From assembly GCF_900099735.1 (NCBI RefSeq), contig NZ_FNDT01000008.1, forward strand, positions 1 to 64,000: a stretch of 64,000 nucleotides of DNA, given 5' to 3'. Below the pieces are notes generated by a model that saw only the letters and a program-made list of their open reading frames with translations, was not told where the DNA came from and made no database searches. The position numbers and the translations under genes are program-made. Shown here in pieces: positions 1 through 7,826 of this stretch. This DNA is from Arthrobacter subterraneus. Lineage in GTDB: Bacteria > Actinomycetota > Actinomycetes > Actinomycetales > Micrococcaceae. Positions within the stretch are counted from its first letter, which is position 1; every line of letters begins with the position of its first letter.

Positions 1-692
1 TTGCCGTTATCGGTCAGGACTCGCTGGACGGTGATCCCGCGAGACTCGAACCAGGTGTTGGCGCGGTTCCAGAACGCGGCCACGGTTTCCTTCTTCTCAT
101 CGGTGAGGATCTCGGAGTAGGCAAAGCGTGAGTAATCGTCGACGGCGTTGTGAATGAAGTGATACCCGGGGCGGCGGTTGCGCTGCGTGCCAACCTTGTT
201 GCGGCGCCCGGCGGCCCTGCCGAGGGCTTTGTGCCCTCCGCCGTCGGGGATCCTCCCGAGCTATTTGATATCCACGTGCACGTCCTCCCCGGGCGCGGTA
301 TGTTCGTAGCGGCGGATGACCCGTCCGGTGGCACGGTCCAGCCAGGACAGTCTCGCCAGACCGTACCGGGCCAGGACCCGGTGCACGGTTGAGGGGTGGA
401 TCCCGAGGTGATAGTCGATCCTGGCCGGTCCCCAGCGCCGGTTGACCCGGATCGCGATGATCCCCCGCTCCGTCCGCGCCGCCGTCCCGCGCGGACAGCG
501 GTGCGGACGGCTGGAGGCATCGTTCATGCCGGCGGGCCCGAGTAGACGGTACCGGGAGGACCAGCGTGCAGCGGTCGTGGCAGAGACCTGGAAACGCTCC
601 GCAGCCCGGCGCAGCGGCCAACCATCATCGACAACACACTGGGCCAGTAACAACCTCCCGCGAGGTGTCAGTAGGGCGTTAGGGTGGGACAT
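1..692 (-). pseudogene. IS481-family transposase, interrupted by an in-frame amber codon and cut by the window edge
   Basis: The N-terminal half shows a helix-turn-helix region (RAAERFQVSATTAARW) and a second HTH-like part (GIHPSTVHRVLARYGL), followed by the start of the DDE integrase core (EDVHVDIK). The reading frame then meets TAG at 261-263. Past it the same frame continues without interruption to the window edge with typical IS481 core sequence (LGRIPDGGG, then HNAVDDYSRFAYSEIL). Only one codon, probably originally AAG or CAG, has changed. The second acidic catalytic residue and the C-terminus lie outside the window. Unless the stop is suppressed, the product is a 143-aa DNA-binding fragment without the catalytic core, so this copy is probably dead or only an inhibitor of related copies. 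Confidence 0.8.
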
Positions 693-801
693 TGAAGACC
701 TCCTGGTTAGTGGATGCTCTAGACAAGCCCCACTTCACCCGGAGGTCTTCTTCATGTCACCAAACCACGCCGACCGTCACTAACCTCTGTGGTCAATACA
801 T
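1..801 (-). mobile_element. IS481-family insertion sequence, partial
   Basis: The left window edge lies inside an IS whose transposase runs leftward. The outer end is probably near 801: read leftward, the sequence starts TGTATTGACCACAGAGG, which resembles ends of actinobacterial IS481 elements. This boundary comes from recall, because the other terminal repeat is outside the window. Between this end and the transposase start lie two arms of an inverted repeat (gaagacctcc at 694-703 and ggaggtcttc at 741-750) that could fold in the leader. Confidence 0.6.
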
Positions 802-817
802 CTAGCTCACCACGAAT

Positions 818-888
818 GCCCACCGGGTTGCAGATCTCGGTGGGCTCACGCGTGAACTGCCCAGTGAGTACGTCGGCTCAGTGGGCAG
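818..888 (-). terminator. Two consecutive hairpins downstream of the deoC-ALDH operon
   Basis: Leftward transcription leaving the operon (last stop at 907) first meets an imperfect 12-bp stem (857-868 with 877-888, one mismatch) and then an 8-bp stem (818-825 with 838-845). Neither has a strong U-tract. This fits the U-poor terminators often proposed for high-GC actinobacteria, but termination is inferred from structure only. Confidence 0.45.
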
Positions 889-906
889 TCCCGCGGAGAT
901 GAGGAC

Positions 907-1788
907 CTACAGCAGACCCTTCGTGTGCCAGACCGTCTTGGTCTCGGTGAAGAACGTGATGCGTTCCAGGGAGGGGGCGCCGGCGTCGGGCCCTGGTTCC
1001 GGCGGGAGCACCCGCTTCAGGGTGTCCGCGGCGGCGATCTGCAGGTCCACCCACTCCAGCTCCCCCGCACCGAGGAGGTCCAGGGCGTTGACGTCGGCGT
1101 GAGCGGCAAGCCACGGCGCGATCTCCGCCGGCGATCCGCTCAGCACATTTACGACGCCGGCCGGCACGTCGCTGGTCGCGAACACCTCACCGAGGCTCAA
1201 CGCCGCCAGCGGCGCTTTCTCGGACGGAATCACGACGACGGTGTTCCCGCTCACGAGGACCGGCGCCACCGCGCGGACAAAGCCGAGCAGCGAACCCGGC
1301 ACGCCAGCGCTCTGCGGCGCGATCACAGCGACCACACCGGTGGGCTCGGGCACGGACAGGTTGAAGAACGGACCCGACACGGCGTTGCCGTTCCCGGCGA
1401 CCTGCACGTACTTGTCCGCCCAGCCGGCGTACCAGACCCACAGGTCGATCGCCTCGTCCACCTGGGCCTGCGCCGCGGACGCCGAGACGCCCTCGAACGC
1501 GGCGATTTCCTCGGCGAACTGCGCGCGGCGGCCGTCCAGGATCTCCGCGATCCGGTACAGCACCTGCCCGCGGTTGTACCCGGTGGTCCCGGACCAGCCG
1601 CTGACGGCGGCGCGGGCAGCCACGACGGCGTCGCGGGCGTCCTTCCGGGAGGCCTTCGCGGCGTTGACTGAACTCACCGAAAAGCTCCCCTTTGTGGTTG
1701 CCACCTCGTACACACGCCCGGATTCGCTCCGGATGAACTTGCCGCCGACATACAGCTTGTAGGTCTTCGGAACAGCGAGCCGGCTCAT
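907..1788 (-). CDS. Truncated aldehyde dehydrogenase-like protein lacking the catalytic residues
   Basis: This 293-aa protein aligns with the N-terminal, NAD-binding part of the ALDH superfamily (KLYVGGKFIRSESGR start, YAGWADKY, SGNTVVVIPSEKAPL). The PWNFP Asn motif is replaced by APQSAG, the LELGGK glutamate motif is absent, and the protein ends before the GQxC cysteine loop. It therefore cannot be a normal dehydrogenase. Its ATG overlaps the stop of the upstream full-length ALDH (ATGA), so the two are probably translationally coupled and made together. A non-catalytic partner subunit or scaffold is the likeliest role by inference. There is no frameshift or sudden end, which argues against a recent pseudogene. 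Confidence 0.8.
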   Translation of the reverse strand: MSRLAVPKTYKLYVGGKFIRSESGRVYEVATTKGSFSVSSVNAAKASRKDARDAVVAARAAVSGWSGTTGYNRGQVLYRIAEILDGRRAQFAEEIAAFEGVSASAAQAQVDEAIDLWVWYAGWADKYVQVAGNGNAVSGPFFNLSVPEPTGVVAVIAPQSAGVPGSLLGFVRAVAPVLVSGNTVVVIPSEKAPLAALSLGEVFATSDVPAGVVNVLSGSPAEIAPWLAAHADVNALDLLGAGELEWVDLQIAAADTLKRVLPPEPGPDAGAPSLERITFFTETKTVWHTKGLL

Positions 1789-3260
1789 CGTGCATCTCCC
1801 TTGAAAGCAGACGACCCCGCAAAAGCAGACGGCGCCAGGTACGCGTGCAGGCCCTGCTTGCCGCCCTCGCGGCCGTAGCCGGATTCCTTGTACCCGCCGA
1901 ACGGCGAGGCCGGATCGAATTTGTTGAACGTGTTGGCCCAGACGACGCCGGCGCGCAGCTTGTCCGCGACAGCCAGGATGCGGCTGCCCTTGTCCGTCCA
2001 GATCCCTGCGGACAGGCCGTACGGGGTGTTGTTGGCCTTGGCGATCGCCTCGGCCGGGGTGCGGAACGTCAGCACGGACAGCACCGGCCCGAAAATCTCG
2101 TCCCTCGCGATCCGGGAACTGGTGGACACGTTGGTGAAGATGGTCGGCGGGAACCAGAACCCCTCCGACGGCAGGTTGCACGCAGGACTCCACCGCTCGG
2201 CGCCCTCCTGCTCACCGATGTCGGACAGCTCACGCATCCGGCCCAGCTGGGACGCGGAGTTGATCGCACCGACGTCGGTGTTCTTATCCAGCGGGTCACC
2301 CACGCGCAGGGTGGACAGGCGCGCCTTCAGCCGCTCCACGACGTCGTCATGGATCGATTCCTGCACCAGCAGACGGGAACCCGCGCAGCAGACCTGGCCC
2401 TGGTTGAAGAAGATGCCGTTGACGATCCCCTCGACGGCCTGGTCAATCGGCGCGTCGTCAAACACGATGTTCGCGCCCTTCCCGCCGAGTTCGAGGGTGA
2501 GCTTCTTGGAGGTGCCCGCGGTGGAGCGCGCAATCTGCCGGCCCACCGCCGTCGAGCCGGTGAACGCCACCTTGTTCACATCCGGGTGGTTCACCAGCGC
2601 TGAGCCGGTGGCGCCGGCACCGGTAACGATATTGACGACGCCGGCAGGCAGGTCCGCCTGCTGCAGAATCTCCGCGAAGAGCAGCGCGGTCAGCGGCGTA
2701 GTCTCGGCGGGCTTCAGCACCACGGTGTTGCCGGCGGCCAGCGCCGGCGCGATCTTCCACGCCAGCATCAGCAGCGGGAAGTTCCACGGGATCACCTGCG
2801 CGGCGACGCCGAGCGAACGGGGGTTCGGTCCGAGGCCGGCGTACTCCAGCTTGTCCGCCCAGCCTGCGTAGTAGAAGAACCAGGCGGCGACCAGCGGAAT
2901 GTCGACGTCGCGGCTTTCCTTGATCGGCTTGCCGTTGTCGAGGCTCTCGGCGACGGCCAGTTCACGGGCACGCTCCTGCACCAGGCGGGCGATGCGGAAG
3001 AGGTACTTGCCCCGGTCCGCACCGGACATACGCGACCACGTCTTGTCGTAGGCACGGCGCGCGGCGACGACGGCGGCGTCGACGTCCTGCTCGCTGGCAC
3101 AGGACACGGTGGCGATGTGCTTCTCTGTGGCCGGCGAGATGGTGGTGAAGGACTCCCCGTTTCCGGGCACGAACTCGCCGTTGATGAAGAGGCCGTACTC
3201 GTCTCGGAGGTTGAGGATCGCTGCCGACTCGGGCGCGGGGGCGTAATCGAGGAATGTCAT
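1785..3260 (-). CDS. NAD(P)-dependent aldehyde dehydrogenase
   Basis: A full-length ALDH of 491 aa. Visible motifs are PWNFP with the oxyanion Asn160, the cofactor loop FTGSTAVG (about 233-240), the general base Glu257 in LELGGK, and the nucleophile Cys291 in NQGQVCCAGSR. It probably oxidises the acetaldehyde released by the adjacent DeoC, a role inferred from the operon. The start ATG at 3260 is preceded by AAGGA and lies 10 nt after the deoC stop; earlier in-frame starts would lie inside deoC. The next gene begins inside this stop codon. The family is broad, so substrate specificity cannot be read from sequence. Confidence 0.9.
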   Translation of the reverse strand: MTFLDYAPAPESAAILNLRDEYGLFINGEFVPGNGESFTTISPATEKHIATVSCASEQDVDAAVVAARRAYDKTWSRMSGADRGKYLFRIARLVQERARELAVAESLDNGKPIKESRDVDIPLVAAWFFYYAGWADKLEYAGLGPNPRSLGVAAQVIPWNFPLLMLAWKIAPALAAGNTVVLKPAETTPLTALLFAEILQQADLPAGVVNIVTGAGATGSALVNHPDVNKVAFTGSTAVGRQIARSTAGTSKKLTLELGGKGANIVFDDAPIDQAVEGIVNGIFFNQGQVCCAGSRLLVQESIHDDVVERLKARLSTLRVGDPLDKNTDVGAINSASQLGRMRELSDIGEQEGAERWSPACNLPSEGFWFPPTIFTNVSTSSRIARDEIFGPVLSVLTFRTPAEAIAKANNTPYGLSAGIWTDKGSRILAVADKLRAGVVWANTFNKFDPASPFGGYKESGYGREGGKQGLHAYLAPSAFAGSSAFKGDAR

Positions 3261-3270
3261 GGCAGGTCCT

Positions 3271-4293
3271 TCAGTCGATCGTGACGTAGGCCGGGCCGGA
3301 GTAGCGGCCGCTGGTGAGCTTCTGGCGCTGCAGGAGAACGTCGTTGAGAAGGCTTGAGGCGCCGAAGCGGAACAGGTCCGGCTGCAGCCATTCCTCCCCC
3401 ACAGTTTCAGCGACCGTGACCAGGTACTTGATGGCGTCCTTGGAAGCACGGATGCCGCCCGCGGGCTTGACGCCGATCTTCTCGCCGGTAAGGCGGTGCC
3501 AGTCGCGGACGACCTCGAGCATCGAAAGCGTCACCGGCAGCGTGGCAGCAGGTGTCACTTTGCCCGTGGAGGTCTTGATGAAGTCACCGCCGGCGAGAAT
3601 GCCCAACCAGGAGGCGCGGCGCACGTTGTCATACGTGTTCAGCTCCCCGGTTTCGAGGATGACCTTAAGGTGCGCGTAGGTGCCGTCCGGGCGTTTGCAC
3701 GCTTCCTTGACAGCGACAATCTCGTCAAACACCTGGCCGTATCTGCCCGAGAGAAACGCGCCGCGGTCAATGACCATGTCGATTTCGTCAGCCCCGGCGG
3801 CAACGGCATCCGAGGTGTCGGACAGCTTCACCGATCGGGACGCACGCCCGCTCGGGAACGCGGTGGCAACAGCGGCGACGTTGATGCGGCCGGTGGCGCC
3901 GTCGTCGTGCGCGGAACCCAGCGCTTCCACAGCGTGCGGCACCATGTCGCCGTACACACAGACCGCGGCGACGCGCGGCGTGGACATGTCATCGGGATCC
4001 GGCACCAGCGCCTTGGCCACCAGGGACTTCACCTTGCCGGGCGTGTCAGCGCCCTCAAGCGTGGTGAGGTCGGTGAGCCGGATGATGGTGTCCAGCGCCC
4101 AGGCCTTGGAGGTGGTCTTGATCGAGCGGGTTCCCAGGGCTGCGGCGCGGGCTTCCAGGCCCACGGCGTCGACGCCCGGAATGCCCTCGAGATAGCGGCG
4201 CAGGCTGCGCTCGGTGAGATCTCCACCGATCACCTCCAGGGCCCTCGACGCCGGTGCAACGGTGGTTCCGGCGCGCGTGGTTTCCATGGTCAC
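3271..4293 (-). CDS. deoC: Deoxyribose-phosphate aldolase
   Basis: A class I aldolase that cleaves 2-deoxyribose 5-phosphate to glyceraldehyde 3-phosphate and acetaldehyde during deoxynucleoside catabolism. The Schiff-base Lys240 lies in DFIKTSTGK, the second active-site Lys276 in GVKPAGGI and Asp172 in EIDMVID. At 340 aa it is longer than the roughly 220-260 aa of many bacterial DERAs, with an N-terminal extension like the long actinobacterial forms. The start is either GTG at 4293 (GGAG five bases upstream) or ATG at 4287. It heads the leftward operon with two ALDH-family genes, which would remove the acetaldehyde formed. Confidence 0.93.
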   Translation of the reverse strand: MTMETTRAGTTVAPASRALEVIGGDLTERSLRRYLEGIPGVDAVGLEARAAALGTRSIKTTSKAWALDTIIRLTDLTTLEGADTPGKVKSLVAKALVPDPDDMSTPRVAAVCVYGDMVPHAVEALGSAHDDGATGRINVAAVATAFPSGRASRSVKLSDTSDAVAAGADEIDMVIDRGAFLSGRYGQVFDEIVAVKEACKRPDGTYAHLKVILETGELNTYDNVRRASWLGILAGGDFIKTSTGKVTPAATLPVTLSMLEVVRDWHRLTGEKIGVKPAGGIRASKDAIKYLVTVAETVGEEWLQPDLFRFGASSLLNDVLLQRQKLTSGRYSGPAYVTID

Positions 4294-4575
4294 ATGTTCT
4301 CCATACTTCTACTCGCTGCCATGCACGGAACGGTTCCCGCCGCACCCTTTGTCGGTGATTAGCCAGGGTATCGATAGCGCCGGGACAGGTGGTCGACCCG
4401 CATGGACGCTACGACTTTACCACCGGGTAACTGCGGTCCCAGCGGCTCAACCGGTGCCGAATCCCGACGGTGCTTCCTGCAACCGGTTAGTTCCCGCCTT
4501 GGAAGAAGCTGTGCAAGTTTTGCGTGATCCCTGCGTTTTATTGGCTCCATCCCCTGAGAGTCGTCTTCGATAATC
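4294..4575. other. Divergent intergenic region between deoC and the riboswitch
   Basis: There is no credible gene here. The region should hold the deoC promoter (leftward) and the promoter of the riboswitch transcript (rightward). Several short G/C-rich inverted repeats are present, but I recognise no operator or known RNA family in this part. Confidence 0.5.
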
Positions 4576-4602
4576 AAAAAGCCGCTGATCCTCATCAGCG
4601 GC
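4576..4602 (-). terminator. Leftward-reading intrinsic terminator
   Basis: A perfect 9-bp stem (gccgctgat / atcagcggc, 4581-4602) with loop CCTC is flanked on its left by five A residues (4576-4580). On the minus strand this is a classical hairpin plus U-tract. No leftward gene lies directly to its right, so it may block antisense or read-through transcription from the riboswitch/GH16 side into the deoC operon. Confidence 0.55.
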
Positions 4603-4621
4603 AAAGCGAATGGGCAACAGC

Positions 4622-4698
4622 TCATCGATAAAGGCAAACCCGGTGCGAACCGGGGTCGCAAAGCCACGGGACCCTCGAGGTCAGCCGGGCTACCGAAC
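4622..4698 (+). promoter_or_regulatory. Cyclic di-GMP-I (GEMM) riboswitch aptamer
   Basis: The sequence carries the conserved GEMM-I elements in order: AAGGCAAACC (4631-4640), a GC hairpin with a GCGAA loop (about 4639-4654), GTCGCAAAGCC (4655-4664), CGGGACC (4667-4673), a short hairpin, and AGCCGGGCTACCGAA (4683-4697). TCG near 4625 can pair with CGA at 4694-4696 to close the basal stem. The next gene's AGAGG Shine-Dalgarno starts five bases after the aptamer and there is no U-tract terminator, which points to control of translation initiation. GGGACC (4668-4673) is complementary to GGTCCC (4705-4710), which overlaps the Shine-Dalgarno, giving a possible alternative fold. The family call rests on motif recognition, not a covariance search. 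Confidence 0.85.
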
Positions 4699-4714
4699 AG
4701 TAGAGGTCCCATAC

Positions 4715-6331
4715 ATGCTTGACGTACTCCGTCCCTTCAGGCGAGTCCCATCCCAGCCTGCACGGCTCCCGCATCGGATACTCAAGCCCCTGACTCTGTT
4801 GACGGTCTCCAGCTTGCTCATGCTGCCGGCCATCACCCCGGTGCAGGCAACGGAAACCGCCCCTATGGTTACTGATCCCGGCCCCGCAGGGAGCTTTTCC
4901 TGGGAAGGGTACAACTGGCAGAAACGGTTCTGGGGTGGCGCGCCCCAGTTCAACGGCTCGTACAGCGCAACCAATGTGAGTGATCCCGACGCCAACGGAC
5001 ACGTCACCCTGACCCTCACGAACCCGACCGGGACAGCCCCGGTGGGGGCGGAATTCCAGTCCACCCGTGAAGGGTTTGGATACGGCACCTACAGCACGAC
5101 AGTCGAGAAGAATCTGGCCCTGCAGCAGAAGGAAGTGGTCTGGGGCTGCCTGTTCACCTATGACCCTGCCGCTACTCCGGGTTACAACGAGATCGACCTC
5201 TGTGAGGCATCAGCCTGGGGCGGCGGGGCTGCCTACGGCGAGTCCTGGCCTGTCACCCAGGGCCACGGCTACTGGTTCGACGCAACCAAACCCCCGGGCC
5301 AGGGCAACAACACCATCACTTTCGGGATCACCAACGACTCCGTCCTGACACACCGGATGGTCTGGGAACCACGGAAGATCACCTTCGAGACCTTCGCCGG
5401 CGAGGGATACTCCGGACGGTTGCTCAAACGAACGGTACTGGAAGGATCAACAGTGCCGGTTCCCGCAAAAGAAGCCATCCACTTCAATCTCTGGGTAACA
5501 GGAGGCGGAGGAGGCAAACCTACCGCCGTCAAACCCGAAAAGGTCGTGATCCGCGACTTCTCATTCACACCGGCATCCAGCACTGCGCCCCTGAGAACAG
5601 ACAATAACGCGGATGTCCTGGCCCGGGACACGTCCGGCGCCTTCTGGCGCTATTCAGGCGATGGAACCGGCGGCTGGCTTGGTCGAACCCAGATTGGCAC
5701 CGGCTGGCAGGGTTACACGAGCATCCTCACTCCCGGTGACTTCGACGGCAGCGGCCATCCGGATGTCCTGGCCCGCGATTCGTCCGGCGCCCTCTGGCTC
5801 TACCCGGGCAACGACACCAAAGAACTGGACTCCCGCGTGCAGGTTGGCTCCGGCTGGAACGGTTTCACAGACCTGACTGCGCCCGGCGACTTCAACGGTG
5901 ACGGCAACGTCGATGTGATGGCACGCGACAAGTCCGGCGCCCTCTGGCTCTACCCGGGCAACGGCAACGGCCGCTGGAAACCACGGGTGAAAATCGGATC
6001 GGGATGGCAGGGCTTCAGCGCCATCTTCGGGCCCGGCGACTTCAACGGCGACAGCAACGTCGACGTAATGGCACGCGACAAGTACGGTGCCCTCTGGCTC
6101 TACCCCGGCAACGGCAACGGCCGTTGGAAACCACGGGTGAAAATCGGGTCCGGATGGCAGGGCTTTGACATCATCTTCGGGCCCGGCGACTTCAACGGCG
6201 ACAGCAACGTCGACGTAATGGCACGCGACAAGTCCGGCGCCCTCTGGCTCTACCCCGGGAACGGCACCGGCCGCTGGCTCTCACCGGTCAACGTCGGCAC
6301 CGGCTGGCACATCATGAACAGCATTTCCTGA
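4715..6331 (+). CDS. Secreted GH16-like glycosidase or lectin-fold protein with C-terminal VCBS/FG-GAP repeats
   Basis: A 538-aa exported protein. The long N-terminus ends in a hydrophobic signal (LLTVSSLLMLPAITPVQA, cut near 43). Residues about 50-285 look like a concanavalin-A-fold GH16 domain: EIDLCE at 159-164 fits the ExDxxE active-site bulge signature, though the surrounding sequence is divergent. Residues about 295-538 are five repeats of about 50 aa with PGDFNGDxNVDVMARD calcium-loop cores, a propeller-like VCBS/FG-GAP region probably used for surface or polysaccharide binding. The start is set by AGAGG eight bases upstream and by position directly after the c-di-GMP riboswitch. The likely role is to trim or bind matrix polysaccharide under c-di-GMP control; substrate unknown. 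Confidence 0.8.
   Translation: MLDVLRPFRRVPSQPARLPHRILKPLTLLTVSSLLMLPAITPVQATETAPMVTDPGPAGSFSWEGYNWQKRFWGGAPQFNGSYSATNVSDPDANGHVTLTLTNPTGTAPVGAEFQSTREGFGYGTYSTTVEKNLALQQKEVVWGCLFTYDPAATPGYNEIDLCEASAWGGGAAYGESWPVTQGHGYWFDATKPPGQGNNTITFGITNDSVLTHRMVWEPRKITFETFAGEGYSGRLLKRTVLEGSTVPVPAKEAIHFNLWVTGGGGGKPTAVKPEKVVIRDFSFTPASSTAPLRTDNNADVLARDTSGAFWRYSGDGTGGWLGRTQIGTGWQGYTSILTPGDFDGSGHPDVLARDSSGALWLYPGNDTKELDSRVQVGSGWNGFTDLTAPGDFNGDGNVDVMARDKSGALWLYPGNGNGRWKPRVKIGSGWQGFSAIFGPGDFNGDSNVDVMARDKYGALWLYPGNGNGRWKPRVKIGSGWQGFDIIFGPGDFNGDSNVDVMARDKSGALWLYPGNGTGRWLSPVNVGTGWHIMNSIS
5881..6330 (+). repeat. Three near-identical 150-bp in-frame tandem repeats
   Basis: The last three VCBS repeats begin with gcccggcgacttcaacgg at 5881, 6031 and 6181, an exact 150-bp period (50 aa). 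The DNA is nearly identical, particularly between the second and third copies, including synonymous positions. This suggests recent duplication or ongoing homogenisation. Unequal recombination would change repeat number without breaking the frame. Confidence 0.85.
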
Positions 6332-6341
6332 CGCGTAACCC

Positions 6342-6436
6342 AAAGCGGCCGGCCGCTACCCATAGTGGCCGGCCGCCGGGCAGGCGGCAAAACGCTCCAG
6401 CGAGTAGTGTCGCCTGGCTGCCGAGTAACTACTCGC
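6342..6436. other. Cluster of palindromes after the GH16-like gene
   Basis: Two nested GC palindromes (gcggccggccgc near 6343-6354 and a second around ggccggcc at 6367-6374) are followed by an inverted repeat gcgagtagt (6400-6408) / actactcgc (6428-6436). The first pair may end transcription of the upstream gene without a U-tract; the last lies in the promoter region of the GT2 gene and could be an operator. Function is inferred only. Confidence 0.4.
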
Positions 6437-6507
6437 GTACCTCCCCGGTCGGCTCTGAGTAGAATCACGCGGACTTCTCGACCATTTCTCCTCACCCCTG
6501 CGAAAAG

Positions 6508-6526
6508 ACGAGTATGCGATACTCGT
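6508..6526. promoter_or_regulatory. Perfect inverted repeat, candidate operator of the GT2 operon
   Basis: acgagtat-gcg-atactcgt, two perfect 8-bp arms around 3 bp, lies about 60 bp before the GT2 start. The spacing suits a dimeric regulator. I do not recognise the family that would bind it. Confidence 0.45.
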
Positions 6527-6586
6527 GCTTTGTAATCAAATGCTGACTTACGCTCCTAAACATCACTTGGACTTTAGGGGCAACAA

Positions 6587-7822
6587 ATGTATTCATTACA
6601 TTCGGGTTTAAGTTTAATTTCGGGGTGTTCCGAATCTCTGGTTTCAGTCGGGACAGCTGACGTTATCTCGTCGAAACTTGCCCAACCACGGCGACAAGCA
6701 AAACACGTGGGTTCCCTGGCCGTCGAAGTTCCCAAGGCGGCGAGAATCATTGCTTTGATTCCGGCACACAATGAGGAAGAAATGATCCTCGGGTCGGTCC
6801 AGGGTCTTCTGAAGCAATCCCGTTGCCCCACGCAGGTTGTCGTCATAGCGGACAACTGCACCGACCGGACAGTGGCCGTCCTGCAAGAGGCAGCATTGAA
6901 AAGCGTCTCGGTGTTCGAGACCACGGGGAACCAGGATAAGAAGGCCGGCGCGCTCAACCAATATCTCTCGCTTCTACTTCCGACCCTGGCGGACGACGAC
7001 GTCGTACTCGTTCAGGACGCCGACTCGATTCTCGCCAGCGATTTTGTAGCGAACGCTTTTCGGCATCTCGATAAGGACCGTCGGCTGGGGGCCGTCGGTG
7101 GCACCTTCAGGGCGGTACAGCCCGGGCCGCAGGCAAGCATCCGCGAGCGATTCCTCGTTCACCTGCAGGATAACGAGTACGCCCGGTATGCCCGGGATGT
7201 GCGGCGCAGGCGAGGCAAGTGCCTGGTGGTCACGGGCACGGCATCCATGTTCAGAGCCAGCACCCTGCGGCGGATCGAGCACGCCCGTACTACCGGGCAG
7301 CTCCCGGCCGGCGACGGCTCAGGCGGCATCTACGACACCACCGTCCTGACCGAGGATAACGAACTGAGCTTCGCGATCCTCACGGTGGGAATGAAGATCC
7401 TTGCCCCGGCGGATTGCCTGCTGGTCACTGACGCGATGACATCGTGGAAGGACTTGTGGGCGCAACGGCTCCGGTGGAAGCGCGGCGCAATCGAGAATTG
7501 CTTCCAATACGGACTCAACCGCGTTACTGCGGGTTACTGGGGAAGGCAATTACTAAGCGTCACCGGAATATCCATCACCATTTTGTACGTTGGTTCATTG
7601 GCGTGGAGTTTCATGGTGCTTGGTGGAGTGAACATCCATGGGTTTTGGCTGGCGCTGACCGGAGTGTTCCTTCTGGAGCGCTTCGTGACGCTGAAAGACA
7701 AGCACCTGGGACAGCGATTCATAGCAGTCACCATGTATGAATTGCCGTATGACTTTTTCCTTCAAATAGTTCAGGCACGGGCATATATCGATGTCCTGTG
7801 CAAAACCGAGAGAAAGTGGTAA
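6587..7822 (+). CDS. Membrane glycosyltransferase family 2, PgaC/BcsA-like
   Basis: A 411-aa GT2 with the signature of processive polysaccharide synthases: IPAHNEEE, DAD at 144-146 (nucleotide/metal binding), TED at 255-257 (catalytic base) and QRLRW at 293-297. Two or three hydrophobic segments follow (about 320-370), so the enzyme is probably anchored in the membrane by its C-terminus. It lacks the N-terminal transmembrane helices of classic cellulose or hyaluronan synthases. The start has AGGGG six bases upstream. The next gene, a LAYTG mini-protein, begins 4 nt after its stop, so they form one transcript. A secreted polysaccharide is likely; the sugar cannot be told from sequence. Confidence 0.85.
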   Translation: MYSLHSGLSLISGCSESLVSVGTADVISSKLAQPRRQAKHVGSLAVEVPKAARIIALIPAHNEEEMILGSVQGLLKQSRCPTQVVVIADNCTDRTVAVLQEAALKSVSVFETTGNQDKKAGALNQYLSLLLPTLADDDVVLVQDADSILASDFVANAFRHLDKDRRLGAVGGTFRAVQPGPQASIRERFLVHLQDNEYARYARDVRRRRGKCLVVTGTASMFRASTLRRIEHARTTGQLPAGDGSGGIYDTTVLTEDNELSFAILTVGMKILAPADCLLVTDAMTSWKDLWAQRLRWKRGAIENCFQYGLNRVTAGYWGRQLLSVTGISITILYVGSLAWSFMVLGGVNIHGFWLALTGVFLLERFVTLKDKHLGQRFIAVTMYELPYDFFLQIVQARAYIDVLCKTERKW

Positions 7823-7826
7823 AACA

